This document shows, piece after piece, positions 61,824 to 64,000 of a stretch of DNA of 64,000 nt. Origin of the DNA: Actinoplanes sp. TBRC 11911. Its GTDB lineage: Bacteria > Actinomycetota > Actinomycetes > Mycobacteriales > Micromonosporaceae. The position numbers and the translations under genes are program-made. Location: the NCBI RefSeq assembly GCF_012933445.1, contig NZ_JABBNC010000014.1, forward strand, positions 124,001 through 188,000, given 5' to 3'. Position 1 is the first letter of the stretch. The number at the start of each line of letters is the position of its first letter. Under the pieces are notes generated by a model. The model ran no database searches and was not told where the DNA came from. It was given only the letters and a program-made list of their open reading frames with translations.

Positions 61824-63254
61824 GTGATTGCCGCTTTGCCCGTGTTGCGCAACTTTGTCGGTGGACAACACACCGATACGTCGGAGGGCGCCACCACACC
61901 GGTAATCGATCCGGCCACGGGCGACGCGTATGCTCTCGCGCCCTTGAGCTCGAAGCAGGATGTCGACGCCGCGATGACCGCGGCCGAGGCCGGTTTCGAG
62001 ATCTGGCGCGACACGACACCGGCCGAACGGCAGCGCGCGCTGCTGCGCCTGGCCGACGCGGTCGAGGCCCGGGCCGGCGAGATCGTCGCGGCGGAATGCC
62101 GTAACACCGGCAAACCGGTCGAGGCCACCCATCGCGAGGAAATGGGACCGCTGCTCGACGAGCTGCGCTTCTTCGCGGGCGCCGCGCGGATGCTCGAGGG
62201 CAAGTCGGCCGGGGAATACCTGCGCGACCACACCTCCTACGTGCGGCGCGAGCCGATCGGCGTGTGCGCGCAGATCACCCCGTGGAACTACCCGATGGTG
62301 ATGGCGGTCTGGAAGTTCGCGCCGGCGATCGCGGCCGGCAACGCGGTGGTGCTCAAGCCGGCCGACACCACCCCGGTGACCACGCTGCTGCTCGCCGAGA
62401 TCGCCGCCGAGTTCCTGCCGCCGGGCGTGCTGAACGTGGTCTGCGGGGACCGCGACACCGGCCGGCAGATCGTCGCCCACCCGGCGCCCGAGCTGGTCTC
62501 GATCACCGGCTCGACGCGGGCCGGCACGGAGGTCGCCATCGCGGCCGCCGCCGACCTCAAGCGCACCCACCTCGAACTCGGCGGCAAGGCGCCGGTCATC
62601 GTCTTCGAGGACGCCGACATCGAGGCCACCGCCGCCGCGATCGCCGCCGCCGGATATTTCAACGCCGGGCAGGACTGCACCGCCGCGACCCGGGTCCTGG
62701 TCCACTCGGCCGTCGCCGCGGACTTCACCGACGCCCTCGCGGCCGCCGCGCGCGCGACCAAGACCGGCAGCGACCCGGACGCGTTCTTCGGCCCGGTCAA
62801 CAACGAGAACCAGCTCGCCCGGGTGCGCGGCTTCCTCGACCGCACACCGGCGCACGCGCGGATCGTGACCGGCGGCAACCGGGTCGGCGACCGCGGCTAC
62901 TTCCTGGAGCCCACCGTTGTCGCGGGACTGGATCAGCGGGATGAGATGATCCAGGACGAGGTCTTCGGACCGGTCATCACGGTGCAGGAGGTCGACGGCG
63001 AGGACGAAGCCGTCCGCTGGGCGAACGACGTCCGATTCGGTCTGAGCGCCAGCGTCTGGACACAGAATCACGGCCGCGCGATGCGCGTCTCGCGGCGCCT
63101 CGACTTCGGTGCCGTCTGGATCAACACCCATCTGCCCTTCGTCTCGGAGATGCCGCACGGCGGGTTCGGCCACTCCGGCCACGGCAAAGACCTGTCCATG
63201 TACGGGTTCGAGGAATACACCCGCGTCAAACACGTCATGAGCTACCTCGGCTGA
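61824..63254 (+). CDS. Gamma-aminobutyraldehyde-type dehydrogenase
   Basis: A 476-residue NAD-dependent aldehyde dehydrogenase. QITPWNYPMVMAVWKFAPAI, LKPADTTPVT, the Glu of LELGGKAP and the Cys of AGQDCTAATRV are the cofactor and catalytic motifs. The NYPMVMAVWKF and GQDCTA combination is typical of 4-aminobutyraldehyde (PatD/Prr) enzymes of putrescine breakdown, which also fits the downstream polyamine transporter. GGGAGG lies just before the GTG start. Confidence 0.93.
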   Translation: MIAALPVLRNFVGGQHTDTSEGATTPVIDPATGDAYALAPLSSKQDVDAAMTAAEAGFEIWRDTTPAERQRALLRLADAVEARAGEIVAAECRNTGKPVEATHREEMGPLLDELRFFAGAARMLEGKSAGEYLRDHTSYVRREPIGVCAQITPWNYPMVMAVWKFAPAIAAGNAVVLKPADTTPVTTLLLAEIAAEFLPPGVLNVVCGDRDTGRQIVAHPAPELVSITGSTRAGTEVAIAAAADLKRTHLELGGKAPVIVFEDADIEATAAAIAAAGYFNAGQDCTAATRVLVHSAVAADFTDALAAAARATKTGSDPDAFFGPVNNENQLARVRGFLDRTPAHARIVTGGNRVGDRGYFLEPTVVAGLDQRDEMIQDEVFGPVITVQEVDGEDEAVRWANDVRFGLSASVWTQNHGRAMRVSRRLDFGAVWINTHLPFVSEMPHGGFGHSGHGKDLSMYGFEEYTRVKHVMSYLG

Positions 63255-63287
63255 CCCACCCCACACCGCGCGAAGAGGACCACCAAG

Positions 63288-64000
63288 ATGACCACCACCC
63301 CCCAGCACCTTGCCGGCAACGGCCGGACGGCGACCGGCGACCACCCGGCGATCCGGTTCGACGGCGTCGTGAAGAACTATCTCGCGCATGGCGAGACCGT
63401 GGCGGCCGTCAAGCGTACGGACATGGAGATCGCTCAGGGTGAGTTCTTCTCCCTGCTCGGCCCGTCGGGGTGCGGCAAGACCACCACCATGCGGATGATC
63501 GCCGGCTTCGAGGAGCCCACCGCCGGCAAGGTCTACCTGGACGGCCGCGACGTCACCGGCGTCACGCCGAACCGGCGCGACATCAACATGGTGTTCCAGT
63601 CGTACGCCCTCTTCCCGCACCTCAACGTGTTCCAGAACGTGGCGTTCGGGCTGGAGCGCAAGAAGGTCGCGCGCGACGAGATCCGCCGGCGGGTCGGCGA
63701 GATCCTGGAGATCGTCTCACTGTCCGGGATGGACAAGCGGGCGCCGCGCGAGATGTCCGGCGGCCAGCAGCAGCGGGTCGCGCTGGCCCGGGCGCTGGTG
63801 AACCGCCCGCGCGCGCTGCTGCTCGACGAGCCGCTCGGCGCCCTCGATCTCAAGCTGCGCCAGCAGATGCAGGTGGAGCTCAAGCGGATCCAGCGCGAGG
63901 TCGGCATCACCTTCGTCTACGTCACCCACGACCAGGGTGAGGCGCTGACCATGTCCGACCGGATCGCGGTGATGAACGCCGGCGTGATCGAGCAGCTCGG
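63288..64000 (+). CDS. Spermidine/putrescine-type ABC ATP-binding protein (3' end outside window)
   Basis: The first 237 codons are visible. Walker A is [10 protein letters not shown]-loop [10 protein letters not shown], signature MSGGQQQR and Walker [12 protein letters not shown], then VTHDQGEA. The N-terminal [20 protein letters not shown] and the [14 protein letters not shown] segment are of the PotA type. It starts 33 bp after the aminobutyraldehyde dehydrogenase stop and presumably leads a polyamine importer operon that continues right of the window. Confidence 0.93.
   Translation, partial: MTTTPQHLAGNGRTATGDHPAIRFDGVVKNYLAHGETVAAVKRTDMEIAQGEFFSLLGPSGCGKTTTMRMIAGFEEPTAGKVYLDGRDVTGVTPNRRDINMVFQSYALFPHLNVFQNVAFGLERKKVARDEIRRRVGEILEIVSLSGMDKRAPREMSGGQQQRVALARALVNRPRALLLDEPLGALDLKLRQQMQVELKRIQREVGITFVYVTHDQGEALTMSDRIAVMNAGVIEQL

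Overview
The window is a stretch of very GC-rich chromosome from an actinobacterium. GTG starts are frequent, many genes overlap by 4 bp (ATGA/GTGA), and several transcripts look leaderless. The block at 34.5-40.4 kb has the same gene order as Mycobacterium tuberculosis Rv1822-Rv1830, and glgC/glgA-type genes are divergent as in mycobacteria. Together with the Uma2-family genes, MmyB-type regulator, secreted AA10 and cutinase-type enzymes and many LacI regulators, this suggests a soil-dwelling filamentous actinomycete, probably Micromonosporaceae (Actinoplanes-like). The genus is inference. I see no rRNA, tRNA, CRISPR array, prophage or insertion sequence.

Layout. 0-3.1 kb: a Tat-exported DUF1800/DUF1501 pair and a ROK protein. 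3.1-10.1 kb: two VapBC-like toxin-antitoxin pairs flank a secreted metzincin-like protease, a STAS protein, a peroxiredoxin, glucose-6-phosphate dehydrogenase and a DHH phosphoesterase. 10.2-13.3 kb: an SDR with a divergent MmyB-type regulator, a YcnI-like membrane protein and an S4 protein. 13.4-16.7 kb: a CUT1 sugar/polyol ABC importer without its own ATPase. 16.8-21.3 kb: a lipoprotein, an FKBP, a membrane-tethered lytic polysaccharide monooxygenase, a DUF4331 protein and an AraC regulator. 21.3-30.8 kb: glycogen/maltose-1-phosphate genes, an FAD enzyme, a GH10-like hydrolase, an SDR with a divergent AraC regulator, an ABC-F protein and a PhzF-like protein. 30.9-34.3 kb: an AAA+ (MoxR/ChlI-like) plus VWA pair. 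34.5-40.4 kb: the conserved cell-envelope/metabolic block (CDP-alcohol transferase, two DUF881 proteins flanking a small basic protein, GcvH, GarA-like FHA protein, FtsR-like MerR, DUF151, second MerR).

40.4-44.2 kb carries an old tandem segmental duplication that left two Uma2 genes and gene fragments, then a chloramphenicol-phosphotransferase-like kinase and a 5'-3' exonuclease. 44.2-47.3 kb holds an array of exact 62-bp repeats and two paralogous LacI regulators with a shared candidate operator. 47.3-50.9 kb: a polyester-hydrolase-type cutinase and a LuxR (LAL) regulator. 50.9-57.8 kb: a bxl-like oligosaccharide cluster (GH3, substrate-binding protein, two permeases, LacI) tied together by a CGAAA-N-TTTCG operator. 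57.9-60.0 kb: small genes and two more Uma2 genes. 60.1-64.0 kb: mmsA-type and aminobutyraldehyde-type dehydrogenases leading into a spermidine/putrescine-type ABC ATPase cut by the window end.

The genes describe a saprophyte that attacks polysaccharides and polyesters outside the cell, imports oligosaccharides under LacI control, stores glucose as glycogen-type glucan and coordinates growth through the FHA/MerR block. No complete and clearly novel system is evident. The most unusual items are the 62-bp repeat array, the metzincin with tandem PPC domains, the segmental duplication, and the envelope-anchored LPMO next to DUF4331 and AraC genes.
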